Assembly (NCBI GenBank): GCA_900315505.1
Contig: OMZG01000019.1
Coordinates: forward strand, 1-38,929
DNA length: 38,929 nucleotides
From: an uncultured Lachnospiraceae bacterium
Lineage (GTDB): Bacteria; Bacillota; Clostridia; Lachnospirales; Lachnospiraceae
Direction: 5' to 3'
In this document: piece by piece, positions 7,536-15,418 of the stretch
How the letters are laid out: each line of letters opens with the position of its first letter
Position numbering within the stretch: position 1 is the stretch's first letter
Program-made: the position numbers and the translations under genes
The notes under the pieces: generated by a model
What the model was told of the DNA's origin: nothing
Seen by the model: only the letters and a program-made list of their open reading frames with translations
Databases searched by the model: none

Positions 7536-8477
7536 ATGAAGAAATACGCAGTAGGATTTGATCTGGGCGGAACGACATGTAAGGTAGGCTTTTTCGAGAC
7601 AAGCGGAAAGCTCCTCGAGAAGTGGGAGGTACCTACAGACAAGCGGGATAATGGAGAGCACATCATCCCGAATCTGGCGGAGAACATCAAGAGCTATCTC
7701 GGCGGGAAAAAGATATCCACAGACGAGATAGAGGGAGCCGGGATTGGAGTACCTGGTGCAGTCACACCAGACGGATACGTGAACAGATGCGTGAATCTCG
7801 GCTGGAATGACAAGCGTGCGCTCGGAGAGCAGATGACAGCACTGTGCGGATTCCCTGTAAAGGTAGGAAATGATGCGAATGTCGCAGCAATGGGCGAGTA
7901 CTTCATGGGAGCAGGCAAGGACTCCCAGAGCATGGTCATGGTGACGCTGGGAACCGGAATCGGCGGCGGAATCGTAGTTGATAACAAGCTGATAGTAGGA
8001 TTCAATGGAGCAGGCGGAGAAATCGGTCATATCCACGTGGATGATGATGAGACAGAGACCTGCGGCTGTGGAAATAAGGGCTGCATCGAGCAGTATGCAT
8101 CAGCAACAGGAATCGTAAGGATCGCACACAGAATGCTGCTTGGCGAGAGCATTGATTCGCCGCTTCGTGCAATGGAGCATATCTCAGCGAAGGACGTATT
8201 CGATCAGGCAAAGGCCGGAGATGAGCTCGCAAATAAGATAGCAGATGAGGTTGGAAAGAGGCTCGGAAAGATGCTTGCAATCGTGGCAAATGTAGTCAAT
8301 CCTGAGATATTCATTCTCGGAGGCGGTGTGTCAAAGGCAGGACACATTCTGATAGAGAAGATCCGCCCGTCATTCGAGGAATACACATTCCATGCGTGCA
8401 AGGATACACGGATAATGCTTGCCACCCTGGGCAATGACGCCGGGATCTACGGCGGCGTAGGGCTGGTGCTCAGCTAA
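7536..8477 (+). CDS. ROK-family glucokinase
   Basis: A 313-residue sugar kinase that most likely phosphorylates glucose with ATP, feeding glycolysis. It shows the N-terminal phosphate loop DLGGTTCKVG (9-18), GNDANVAAMGE (111-121) with the catalytic Asp113, and GTGIGGGIV (139-147). The ROK zinc site is GEIGHI (His165) plus CGCGNKGC (Cys176, 178, 183). The length fits the family. The ATG at 7536 is preferred because GAGAGG (7522-7527) is then 8 nt away; the ATG at 7530 leaves only 2 nt. Glucose as substrate is the usual assignment for this subgroup, but other hexoses are possible. Confidence 0.93.
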   Translation: MKKYAVGFDLGGTTCKVGFFETSGKLLEKWEVPTDKRDNGEHIIPNLAENIKSYLGGKKISTDEIEGAGIGVPGAVTPDGYVNRCVNLGWNDKRALGEQMTALCGFPVKVGNDANVAAMGEYFMGAGKDSQSMVMVTLGTGIGGGIVVDNKLIVGFNGAGGEIGHIHVDDDETETCGCGNKGCIEQYASATGIVRIAHRMLLGESIDSPLRAMEHISAKDVFDQAKAGDELANKIADEVGKRLGKMLAIVANVVNPEIFILGGGVSKAGHILIEKIRPSFEEYTFHACKDTRIMLATLGNDAGIYGGVGLVLS

Positions 8478-8484
8478 AAAGTTC

Positions 8485-8513
8485 TTGCAATTAACGACCG
8501 GGCGTGGTATAAT
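8485..8513 (+). promoter_or_regulatory. Strong promoter of tRNA-Pro
   Basis: TTGCAA (8485-8490), exactly 17 nt, perfect TATAAT (8508-8513). Transcription would start near 8520, 13 nt before the mature tRNA-Pro 5' end. Confidence 0.85.
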
Positions 8514-8532
8514 CTACTTCGTTCGGTCGCAA

Positions 8533-8606
8533 CGATGCGTGGCTCAGCTTGGTAGAGCGCTGCGTTCGGGACGCAGAGGTCGCTGGTTCAAATCCAGTCG
8601 CATCGA
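8533..8606 (+). tRNA. tRNA-Pro(CGG)
   Basis: Cloverleaf of 74 nt. The acceptor CGATGCG pairs with CGCATCG, discriminator A8606. The anticodon stem CTGCG/CGCAG encloses TTCGGGA, anticodon CGG. CCA is not encoded. This is a single-gene unit with its own promoter upstream and terminator at 8623. Confidence 0.97.
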
Positions 8607-8622
8607 TTATTTTTTTTCAGGA

Positions 8623-8653
8623 GGCTAAGGGTTCTATAATCCTTAGCCTTTTT
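8623..8653 (+). terminator. Intrinsic terminator of tRNA-Pro
   Basis: GGCTAAGG (8623-8630) pairs with CCTTAGCC (8641-8648), followed by TTTTT. The loop contains CTATAAT, so weak promoter activity from the loop is conceivable but unproven. Confidence 0.88.
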
Positions 8654-8671
8654 GTGAATAAGGAGGGATAT

Positions 8672-9493
8672 ATGGCAAGGAAATGGGCGATAATTACCGG
8701 TGCCGGATCGGGCATAGGGGAGGAGTTCGCGGCGCAGCTGTCCGATATGGGATACAGCATGATCCTGATCGGAAGGACGACTGAGAAGCTTGAGGCAGTG
8801 AGAAAGAAGCTTCATAAGCGGCAGAAGGCCTACAACAGGTATCATGAGGCGAGGAGTCAGCAGGTAAGGATAATTGCAAAGGACCTCTCGGATATGACGG
8901 CGGCTCAGACGGCTATAGATATGACCGCTCAGATCATAGATGTGGAGAAGGGAGTACCGGCGATCCTCATCAATAGCGCCGGATTCGGCTCAGTCGGAGA
9001 ATTCATGGAATCGGATATCGACATGCAGGAGAGGATGGTGGATGTCAATGTAAAGGCGCTGACGCTTTTTACATATAGAATGATCACCATGATGGACAGG
9101 TCCGGCGGCGGACGGATACTGAATGTCGCCAGCTCGGCGGGACTTTTCCCGGGAGGACCGTATATGGCAGTTTACTACGCTACGAAGTCGTATGTGGTAA
9201 GCTTCACGAACGGAGTCAGACGGGAGCTTACGGAGAGAGGCAGCAGGGTGAGGGTCGCGAGCCTGTGCCCGGGCCCGGTGAATACACCGTTTAATATAAG
9301 GGCAGGAGTAAGGAATGCACTTCGCGGAATAAGCCCGAGAAGATGCGTGAAATCAGCGATCAGAGGCATGAAGCATGACAGGGCGGTCATCGTGCCCGGC
9401 GTGTCAATAAAGCTTGCAGCATTCGGGGCGAAGGTGCTCCCGGCGGGCCTTATGATTCCGATAGTCAGTCATCAGCAGAAGAGAAAGCTGTAA
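8672..9493 (+). CDS. Short-chain dehydrogenase/reductase (SDR family)
   Basis: A 273-residue classical SDR oxidoreductase. The Rossmann nucleotide motif is TGAGSGIG (9-16), followed by RTTEKL (35-40), where the Arg suggests NADPH. It has NSAG (101-104), the catalytic Ser in NVASSAG (154/155) and YYATK with Tyr168 and Lys172. CPGPVNTPF gives the usual PG motif after the active site. The substrate cannot be read from the sequence. The ATG at 8672 has AAGGAGGG close upstream; the longer reading frame to the left runs through the tRNA-Pro gene and is not coding. The next gene, lepB, starts 15 nt after its stop. Confidence 0.92.
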   Translation: MARKWAIITGAGSGIGEEFAAQLSDMGYSMILIGRTTEKLEAVRKKLHKRQKAYNRYHEARSQQVRIIAKDLSDMTAAQTAIDMTAQIIDVEKGVPAILINSAGFGSVGEFMESDIDMQERMVDVNVKALTLFTYRMITMMDRSGGGRILNVASSAGLFPGGPYMAVYYATKSYVVSFTNGVRRELTERGSRVRVASLCPGPVNTPFNIRAGVRNALRGISPRRCVKSAIRGMKHDRAVIVPGVSIKLAAFGAKVLPAGLMIPIVSHQQKRKL

Positions 9494-9508
9494 AGAAAGG
9501 ATATCAAA

Positions 9509-10186
9509 GTGTCAGAAGAAGAAAATATAAATACAGGTGAAAACGGGTTCTGGAGTGATGAGAATAAGAAGAACAGGAAGCCTGAGAAGCAGCCAGGCGT
9601 AGCAGGAGAGATATTATCATGGCTTGCGATGGTGGCGATAATCCTCGCGATAATATGGGCATTGACGCATTTCGTAATAGTGAATGCTCGTATTCCGTCA
9701 GGCTCGATGGAAAATACGATCATGACAGGAGACAGGCTCATCGGAACCCGATTCACATACTGGTTTGATGGGCCGAAGAGGGGCGACATAGTCCTGTTCC
9801 ACTGGCCGGTGGACCCTGATACGATATATATCAAGAGATGTATAGGGCTTCCGGGAGAAACAGTCACGATAAAGCAGGGAAAGATATACATCAATGACAG
9901 CAAGACTCCGCTAAATGAGGATTACCTGAAGGAAGAATGGGTGACGGAGAATGATGGGTATGTATTCCATGTGCCGAAGGACTGCTATCTGATGCTCGGC
10001 GACAATAGAAATAATTCCCAGGACAGCCGTTACTGGGCGCAGGTCGCACTCGACGAGGGAGTGGCAAATGACGAGAAGGATGCCCAGAAATACACCTATG
10101 TGAAGAAGAGTCAGATAATGGCAAGGGCGTGGTTCCGCTACAAGGGCGGCTTCAAGGTGCTGACGAATACAGCACATTATAACTGA
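9509..10186 (+). CDS. lepB: Signal peptidase I
   Basis: A 225-residue type I signal peptidase that cleaves Sec signal peptides at the outer face of the membrane. It has a ~30-residue acidic/basic cytoplasmic tail and one TM helix at about 35-58. The catalytic serine lies in IPSGSMENT (Ser66) and the general-base lysine in YIKRCIGLPGE (Lys109). The conserved GDNRNNSQDSRYW block follows near residue 170. The start is GTG with AAAGGA 8 nt upstream. Several proteins of this window carry signal peptides and are candidate substrates. The stop codon overlaps a 31-nt palindromic repeat that starts at 10185. Confidence 0.95.
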   Translation: MSEEENINTGENGFWSDENKKNRKPEKQPGVAGEILSWLAMVAIILAIIWALTHFVIVNARIPSGSMENTIMTGDRLIGTRFTYWFDGPKRGDIVLFHWPVDPDTIYIKRCIGLPGETVTIKQGKIYINDSKTPLNEDYLKEEWVTENDGYVFHVPKDCYLMLGDNRNNSQDSRYWAQVALDEGVANDEKDAQKYTYVKKSQIMARAWFRYKGGFKVLTNTAHYN

Positions 10187-10215
10187 TGAAAAAGGGGCTG
10201 GTCAGGCTTTTCATC
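10185..10215 (+). repeat. 31-nt palindromic repeat, copy A (degenerate centre)
   Basis: It starts GATGAAAAAGGGG and ends TTTTCATC, the same length (31 nt) and ends as the other three copies at 10237, 36521 and 37427. The centre has diverged, so only the outer 8 bp pair. It overlaps the lepB stop codon and lies 21 nt from copy B in opposite orientation. It may also help terminate lepB transcription. Confidence 0.7.
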
Positions 10216-10236
10216 GTTTGCTAAGTTTTTAGAAAA

Positions 10237-10267
10237 GATGAAAAAGGGACCTGTCCCCTTTTTCATC
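10237..10267 (+). repeat. 31-nt palindromic repeat, copy B
   Basis: Left arm GATGAAAAAGGGAC (10237-10250), centre CT, right arm GTCCCCTTTTTCATC (10253-10267); the longer arm has one bulged C. The arms are identical to those of the copies at 36521 (reverse orientation) and 37427; only the centre dinucleotide differs. Its T-run makes it terminator-like. It ends 18 nt before the TTG start of the ABC exporter. Confidence 0.9.
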
Positions 10268-10284
10268 TATTGGAGGATATAAGG

Positions 10285-12027
10285 TTGCGAGATATAGTAA
10301 AAAATATCAAGGGATACTGGGCAGTGTCCATCCTCACCCCGATCGCAATGCTCGTCGAGGTGGCGATGGAGATGATACTGCCAGGCCTGATGGCAGGCAT
10401 CATAGATGACGGAGTGAACAAGGGCAATCAGACCGTGATCCTGCAGGATGGCGGCTGGATGCTGCTGGTGGCGGTCGTCGGACTCGCAGCAGGCGTGGCT
10501 GGAGGCCTTTTCGGTGCGAGAGCGTCAGCGGGACTCGCGAAGAACCTCAGAGGCTCGATGTTCCGCAAGATCCAGACATATTCCTTTGAAAATATAGACA
10601 GATTCGAAAGCTCATCGCTTATCACAAGGCTGACTACAGATGTGACGAATGTGCAGAATGCGTACATGATGCTGCTTCGCATGGGAATGAGAGCGCCGGC
10701 GTCAATGATAGTGGCACTCGTGATGTCATTTGCAGTGAGCAGACAGATGGCGATGATCTATGTGTATGCGCTTATTTTCCTCGTGGTCATCATAGGAATC
10801 ATGCTGCCGGTGATCAGCAGGATGTTCCAGAAGGTATTTAAGAAATACGATGCGATGAACGAGAGTGCTCAGGAAAATGTCAGCGCGATCCGCGTAGTCA
10901 AGGCGTACGTCCGTGAGGACTATGAGAATCAGAAGTTCCAGAAGAAGAGCGCAGATATCTATAAGAATTTCCTGAAGGTGGAAAAAATAATGACGCTCAT
11001 CATGCCAGTCATGATGGGAACGGTATATGTATGTATCCTTCTTCTGTCATGGAACGGCGCAAAGCTCATAGTCGGTGGATCACTGCAGACCGGAGAGCTG
11101 GTTCAGCTGCTCACCTACTGCATGAGCATCCTGATGAGTCTCATGATGTTTGCAATGGTAGCAATGATGATACTCATGAGCATGGCCTCGGTACAGCGAA
11201 TCAGCGAGGTGCTTGAGGAGAAGCCTGCAATCGAGAATCCTGAGAATCCTGTTATGGAGATAAAGGACGGGAGCATCGACTTCGATCACGTCAATTTTTC
11301 CTATCTGAGAAATGACAACTACGTCCTGTCGGATATAGACCTGCATATCAAGAGTGGAGAGACGATCGGTATCATCGGAGGCACGGGAAGCTCCAAGTCC
11401 ACGCTGGTGAGCCTTATCAGCAGGTTGTATGATGTGTCAACAGGAGCCGTGAAGGTTGGTGGAGTCGATGTCCGTAATTACGACCTCGAGAAGCTGAGAG
11501 ACAGCGTATCCGTGGTGCTGCAGCAGAATCTGCTTTTCTCCGGGACCATATACGACAATCTCAGATGGGGCGATAAGAATGCGACAGATGAGGAATGCCA
11601 GAGAGCGGCAGAGCTCGCCTGCGCAGACGAATTCATCAATAGATTCCCTGATGGATACAATACAATGATCAGTCAGGGCGGAACGAACGTATCGGGAGGC
11701 CAGAGGCAGAGGCTCTGTATAGCGAGAGCACTGCTTAAGAAGCCGAAGGTGCTGATACTCGACGACTCAACGAGCGCCGTGGATACGTCTACGGATGCGA
11801 AGATCAGAAAGGCATTCAGGGAAGAGATTCCTGGAACCACGAAGCTCATCATTGCACAGAGGATCAGCTCCGTGCAGGATGCAGACAGGATAGTGGTCAT
11901 GGACGAGGGCCGGATAAATGGCATCGGAACCCATGATGAGCTCCTTCAGACAAATGCGATCTACAGGGATGTGTACGAATCACAGGCCGGTGGATCGGGA
12001 GATTTCGACGAAAAGGAGGAAGACTGA
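10285..12027 (+). CDS. ABC exporter half-transporter with degenerate ATP site
   Basis: A 580-residue fusion of a six-helix type I exporter membrane domain (about 1-310) and an ATP-binding domain. Walker A is GGTGSSKST (365-373; Ser in place of the usual Gly before Lys). The signature VSGGQ (469-473) is intact. Walker B ILDD has Asp494 where the catalytic Glu is expected, and the switch His is Gln525 (IIAQRI). This pattern marks the non-catalytic partner of a heterodimeric exporter. The start is TTG at 10285, 8 nt after GGAGG (10272-10276). The stop overlaps the next gene's ATG (ATGA). The cargo is unknown; a lipid, drug or peptide is possible. Confidence 0.93.
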   Translation: MRDIVKNIKGYWAVSILTPIAMLVEVAMEMILPGLMAGIIDDGVNKGNQTVILQDGGWMLLVAVVGLAAGVAGGLFGARASAGLAKNLRGSMFRKIQTYSFENIDRFESSSLITRLTTDVTNVQNAYMMLLRMGMRAPASMIVALVMSFAVSRQMAMIYVYALIFLVVIIGIMLPVISRMFQKVFKKYDAMNESAQENVSAIRVVKAYVREDYENQKFQKKSADIYKNFLKVEKIMTLIMPVMMGTVYVCILLLSWNGAKLIVGGSLQTGELVQLLTYCMSILMSLMMFAMVAMMILMSMASVQRISEVLEEKPAIENPENPVMEIKDGSIDFDHVNFSYLRNDNYVLSDIDLHIKSGETIGIIGGTGSSKSTLVSLISRLYDVSTGAVKVGGVDVRNYDLEKLRDSVSVVLQQNLLFSGTIYDNLRWGDKNATDEECQRAAELACADEFINRFPDGYNTMISQGGTNVSGGQRQRLCIARALLKKPKVLILDDSTSAVDTSTDAKIRKAFREEIPGTTKLIIAQRISSVQDADRIVVMDEGRINGIGTHDELLQTNAIYRDVYESQAGGSGDFDEKEED

Positions 12028-13943
12028 TGCCGGCACCGGGAAGAAATAATGCAGGCCGCGGAGTGAAGCGGACAAAGGAAGAAAAGCAGCAGGCAAAAGC
12101 CACGATGAAAAGGCTGTTCAGTGATATTTTCAAAAACTACCCTGTGCACCTGATTCTGGTGGTGGTTTTCATCATAACAAGCGTACTGGCGAATGTCCAG
12201 GGGACACTTTTTACCCAGACGCTTATCGACAGCTATATCACGCCGATGCTGAAGGACGGAAGCCACGACTTCGGACCACTGCTTGATGCGATCAGAAGAG
12301 TAGCAGCTTTCTATATTATTGGTATTCTTTCGACATATCTCTACAATCTCCTGATGATCTATGTCAATCAGGGAATGCTCAAGCGCATGAGAGATGCGAT
12401 GTTCACGCACATGGAGAGCCTGCCGGTCAGGTACTTCGATACGCACGCGCATGGCGATATCATGAGCTGCTATACGAATGATATCGATACGCTGCGTCAG
12501 ATGATAAGCCAGTCGATACCGCAGATCATCAATGCGTCATTTACGCTGGTGGCGGTGCTGATCTCAATGATCTATCTGTCACCGATCCTGACACTCATCA
12601 CTCTGGGAATGACAGTTGTGATGATATTTGTCACTGGAAAAGCAGCTTCGCTGTCAGGCAGGTTCTACACCCAGCAGCAGTCAGACCTCGGTGAGCTGAA
12701 CGGTGATATCGAGGAAATGATGAACGGCCAGAAGGTCGTCAAGGTCTTCAACCATGAGGAGCAGGCAATCGAGGACTTCGATAAGCTGAATGAGGCGCTG
12801 TATCACAGCGCTGCGAATGCGAATGGATATGCGAATATCCTCGGACCGATAAATAACCAGCTCGGAAATGTGAGCTACGTACTGGTTGCCGTAGCCGGCG
12901 GAGCAATGGCAATCTCCGGTTTCTCGGGGCTTACCCTTGGAAAATTAGCCAGCTTCCTGACCTTCAACAAGAGCTTCAATATGCCGATCCAGCAGGTCAG
13001 CCAGCAGCTGAACTTTATAGTAATGGCAATGGCCGGTGCGAGACGAATCTTTGCGCTGCTCGATGAGGAACCGGAGACCGATGAGGGCTATGTGACGCTT
13101 GTCAATGCGAAGGAAGAGAATGGAAAGCTCACGGAGACTCCTGAGAGAACGGGCGAATGGGCATGGAGACACGAGCATCAGGCCGATCACACCGTTGACT
13201 ACCGCAGGCTCGAAGGCCATGTGGTCATGGAGGATGTGAACTTCGGATATGTGCCGGACAAGCAGGTACTCTATGACATCAATCTGTATGCCAAGCCGGG
13301 TCAGAAGGTCGCATTCGTAGGAGCTACAGGAGCCGGAAAGACCACGATCACGAACCTGATCAACCGCTTCTACGATGTGGAGGACGGCAAGATCCGCTAT
13401 GACGGCATCAATATAAATAAGATAAAGAAGCCTGACCTGCGCAGATCGCTTGGGATCGTGCTTCAGGATACGCATCTGTTCACAGGGACGGTGGCTGAAA
13501 ATATCCGATATGGCAAGCTCGATGCAACTGATGAAGAAGTCAGGGAAGCGGCGAAGCTCGCCAATGCAGATGGCTTTATCAATCATCTGAAAAATGGTTA
13601 CGATACTGTGCTGAAGGGTGATGGAGCGAATCTGTCGACCGGTCAGAGACAGCTCCTTGCAATAGCGCGTGCGGCAATTGCTGATCCGCCGGTACTGATA
13701 CTGGATGAAGCGACATCATCAATTGATACCAGAACTGAGCGCATAGTTCAGGAAGGCATGGATCATCTGATGGCAGGCCGTACTACATTTGTCATAGCGC
13801 ACAGGCTCTCGACGATCCGCAACTCCGATGTGATCATGGTACTGGATCAGGGTCATATCATTGAGCGAGGCAACCATGAAGAGCTCATGGCAAAGCAGGG
13901 CAAGTACTACCAGCTATATACAGGCAGGATAGTGAATGCGTAG
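12027..13943 (+). CDS. ABC exporter half-transporter, catalytic partner
   Basis: A 638-residue membrane plus ATPase protein, translationally coupled to the preceding half-transporter. Walker A is GATGAGKTT (432-440), Walker B ILDE with Glu561, and switch His592 (VIAHR). These are consensus, whereas the signature is LSTGQ (536-540) instead of LSGGQ. Its intact Walker motifs would pair with the intact signature of the partner, giving one working and one degenerate ATP site. A ~45-residue insert before the ATPase domain (about 360-402, Glu/His/Arg-rich, ERTGEWAWRHEHQADHT) is an added feature of this chain. The substrate is not evident. Confidence 0.94.
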   Translation: MPAPGRNNAGRGVKRTKEEKQQAKATMKRLFSDIFKNYPVHLILVVVFIITSVLANVQGTLFTQTLIDSYITPMLKDGSHDFGPLLDAIRRVAAFYIIGILSTYLYNLLMIYVNQGMLKRMRDAMFTHMESLPVRYFDTHAHGDIMSCYTNDIDTLRQMISQSIPQIINASFTLVAVLISMIYLSPILTLITLGMTVVMIFVTGKAASLSGRFYTQQQSDLGELNGDIEEMMNGQKVVKVFNHEEQAIEDFDKLNEALYHSAANANGYANILGPINNQLGNVSYVLVAVAGGAMAISGFSGLTLGKLASFLTFNKSFNMPIQQVSQQLNFIVMAMAGARRIFALLDEEPETDEGYVTLVNAKEENGKLTETPERTGEWAWRHEHQADHTVDYRRLEGHVVMEDVNFGYVPDKQVLYDINLYAKPGQKVAFVGATGAGKTTITNLINRFYDVEDGKIRYDGININKIKKPDLRRSLGIVLQDTHLFTGTVAENIRYGKLDATDEEVREAAKLANADGFINHLKNGYDTVLKGDGANLSTGQRQLLAIARAAIADPPVLILDEATSSIDTRTERIVQEGMDHLMAGRTTFVIAHRLSTIRNSDVIMVLDQGHIIERGNHEELMAKQGKYYQLYTGRIVNA

Positions 13944-13945
13944 AA

Positions 13946-14049
13946 GTTGTAAACAGTTGTATAAACTTGTAAAAGAAAATCGAAGTTGTAAAAGGTTGTA
14001 AAAGGTTGTAAAAGGTTGTATAATGAAATCGAAGTTGTAAAAGGTTGTA
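13946..14049 (+). repeat. Phased hexamer array (nine GTTGTA-type units)
   Basis: GTTGTA (CTTGTA once) begins at 13946, 13956, 13966, 13985, 13995, 14005, 14015, 14034 and 14044. Steps are 10, 10, 19, 10, 10, 10, 19 and 10 bp. Both 19-bp steps end in a shared AATCGAA segment. All units are direct repeats. The 10-bp phase puts the units within a group on one face of the helix, which is typical of iterons or a cooperative operator. The array overlaps the promoter of the AAA ATPase at 14072. Confidence 0.92.
13996..14024 (+). promoter_or_regulatory. Promoter embedded in the hexamer array
   Basis: TTGTAA (13996-14001), 17 nt, perfect TATAAT (14019-14024), both formed from array units. Start near 14031. 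Two array units (14034, 14044) lie just downstream of the start, so a protein bound to the array would block or modulate this promoter. Confidence 0.65.
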
Positions 14050-14071
14050 AAAAGACAATGGAGATAACCTT

Positions 14072-15139
14072 ATGAAATACAATGAAAAGAATCCTTTTAT
14101 GGTTTCATTCAGCCGTGAGCCTGAGGAGGTCATCAGCAGACCTGACCAGGCGGAGAAGGTCGTCAATACATTTACAATGGAGCCGGTAACTGACCAGATA
14201 TTCATGATCACAGGTATCAGAGGAGCCGGCAAGACTGTCTTCATGACTTCGATTGCCAATTGTCTGGAATCACGCGATGACTGGATGGTCATACGCTGTA
14301 CACCGACAGGAGACATACTGGGGTATATAGCCTCGGAGCTTGCCAGGCTGAGTGTCACTAATCAATTCAATCTCCAGATTGAGATTCCTCTGCCATTTTC
14401 AGGCAGGGTGGAGCTGTCGAAGCAGCAGGCGTATGACAACAATCTGTCGATAATCGACAGGACGCTTGACTATCTGCTGAAGCATGGGAAGCACCTGCTC
14501 GTGACAATAGATGAAGTGACAAATACTGAGCAGATGAAGGAATTCGCCAGCGCTTTCCAGATATTAATAGGGAAAAAGTACCCTATATTCTTCCTTGGAA
14601 CAGGGCTATATAAGAACATTCAGGAACTGAAAAACGAGCCGAATATGACGTTCCTGTACAGAGCACCAAGGATCAATATCGGACCGCTGAATATGGCTGC
14701 AATCGCACGCAAATATCAGATGATCTTCGATATATCGATTGAAGAGGCAGCAGAGATGTCGAAGCTTACGCTTGGCTACTCATACGCGTTCCAGGCGTTG
14801 GGATACTCATACTGGGAACACAAGCCGGTAAAGGACATGGAACCTGTGCTGCATGAGTATGATGATATGCTTGATGAATCAGCGTATTCGAAGATGTGGT
14901 CAGAGCTGTCAGCGGTGGACAGGAAGATATGTCATGCAATCGCAGAATCAGAGGACAGTTCGGTGAAGACTGTCCGTGAGGCAGCAGGCATGACATCGAA
15001 TCAGTTTACAGTATATAGAGAAAGGCTCAAGAAGCAAGGCCTTCTGAATACAAGCGAATATGGAAAGGTAGCATTTGCCCTGCCGCGGTTCGCAGAGTTC
15101 GTGAAGACCAGGTCACTGTTCTATGAGCTTCCGGAATAA
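14072..15139 (+). CDS. Orphan AAA ATPase with C-terminal winged helix
   Basis: A 355-residue ATP-binding protein. It has an N-terminal FSREPEEVISRPDQ lead, Walker A GIRGAGKT (48-55), Walker B HLLVTIDEV (Asp147, Glu148), and an arginine/sensor-like stretch near FLGTGLYKN. A C-terminal winged-helix-like region (about 285-340, KTVREAAGMTSNQFTVYRERLKKQGLL) could bind DNA. It resembles stand-alone AAA ATPases common in gut Clostridia; no partner gene is adjacent. The start has GGAG (14060-14063) 8 nt upstream. Its promoter is covered by the nine-unit hexamer array, so self-regulation through the winged helix is a reasonable guess. The function is not known. Confidence 0.85.
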   Translation: MKYNEKNPFMVSFSREPEEVISRPDQAEKVVNTFTMEPVTDQIFMITGIRGAGKTVFMTSIANCLESRDDWMVIRCTPTGDILGYIASELARLSVTNQFNLQIEIPLPFSGRVELSKQQAYDNNLSIIDRTLDYLLKHGKHLLVTIDEVTNTEQMKEFASAFQILIGKKYPIFFLGTGLYKNIQELKNEPNMTFLYRAPRINIGPLNMAAIARKYQMIFDISIEEAAEMSKLTLGYSYAFQALGYSYWEHKPVKDMEPVLHEYDDMLDESAYSKMWSELSAVDRKICHAIAESEDSSVKTVREAAGMTSNQFTVYRERLKKQGLLNTSEYGKVAFALPRFAEFVKTRSLFYELPE

Positions 15140-15160
15140 TTGAAGAATAGATAAAGAAGA

Positions 15161-15182
15161 AGTGTCCTGCGGGGCGCTTTTT
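15161..15182 (+). terminator. Weak intrinsic terminator
   Basis: AGTGTCC (15161-15167) can pair with GGGCGCT across a short TGCG loop, with two G-U pairs, followed by TTTTT. It lies 21 nt after the AAA ATPase stop. Confidence 0.55.
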
Positions 15183-15212
15183 CTAGTTGATACAAAATTT
15201 ATTGATAAAAAA

Positions 15213-15243
15213 TTCACCCAGAAGGGCAGAAATATGTTAAACT
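15213..15243 (+). promoter_or_regulatory. Possible promoter of the giant surface protein
   Basis: TGTTAAACT (15235-15243) looks like an extended -10 element, with a weak TTCACC upstream (15213-15218; 19-nt spacing). Two TTGATA words at 15187 and 15202 are not correctly spaced. The predicted leader to the ATG at 15419 would be ~170 nt and contains AAAGGAG at 15315-15321 before another in-frame ATG (15326). Confidence 0.3.
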
Positions 15244-15418
15244 ATTCTAAAGGATTGTCGAAATAGATATTGGATGTAGTGGCACTATGCCCAGATCGAC
15301 GAATGGTAAGAGTCAAAGGAGTACAATGGCGGGAAAGACTATGAAGAGGGAAGAAAACATGGATTCATATAAAGAACACAACGTAAACCCGCAGGGTTAT
15401 GGTACCGGAGGAAATACG

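Noticed and set aside
7053-8036. 327-residue open frame on the minus strand
   Set aside because: It is antisense to the PBP tail and the glucokinase, both with clear family motifs. Its Leu-rich low-complexity run is the complement of the Asn/Ser-coding tract, and it has no homology-like motif.
8549-8671. N-terminal extension of the SDR protein
   Set aside because: It would begin inside tRNA-Pro and cross its terminator. The ATG at 8672 has AAGGAGGG and starts the Rossmann fold.
13946-14049. CRISPR array
   Set aside because: The units are 6-10 bp with no unique spacers of 25-40 bp and no cas genes nearby. It is a phased operator-like array.
15287-15418. Longer N-terminus of the giant protein
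   Set aside because: Starts at 15287 and 15326 would bury the signal peptide by 31-44 residues. The ATG at 15419 has GGAGG at 7 nt. The 15326 start (AAAGGAG, 4 nt) cannot be fully excluded.
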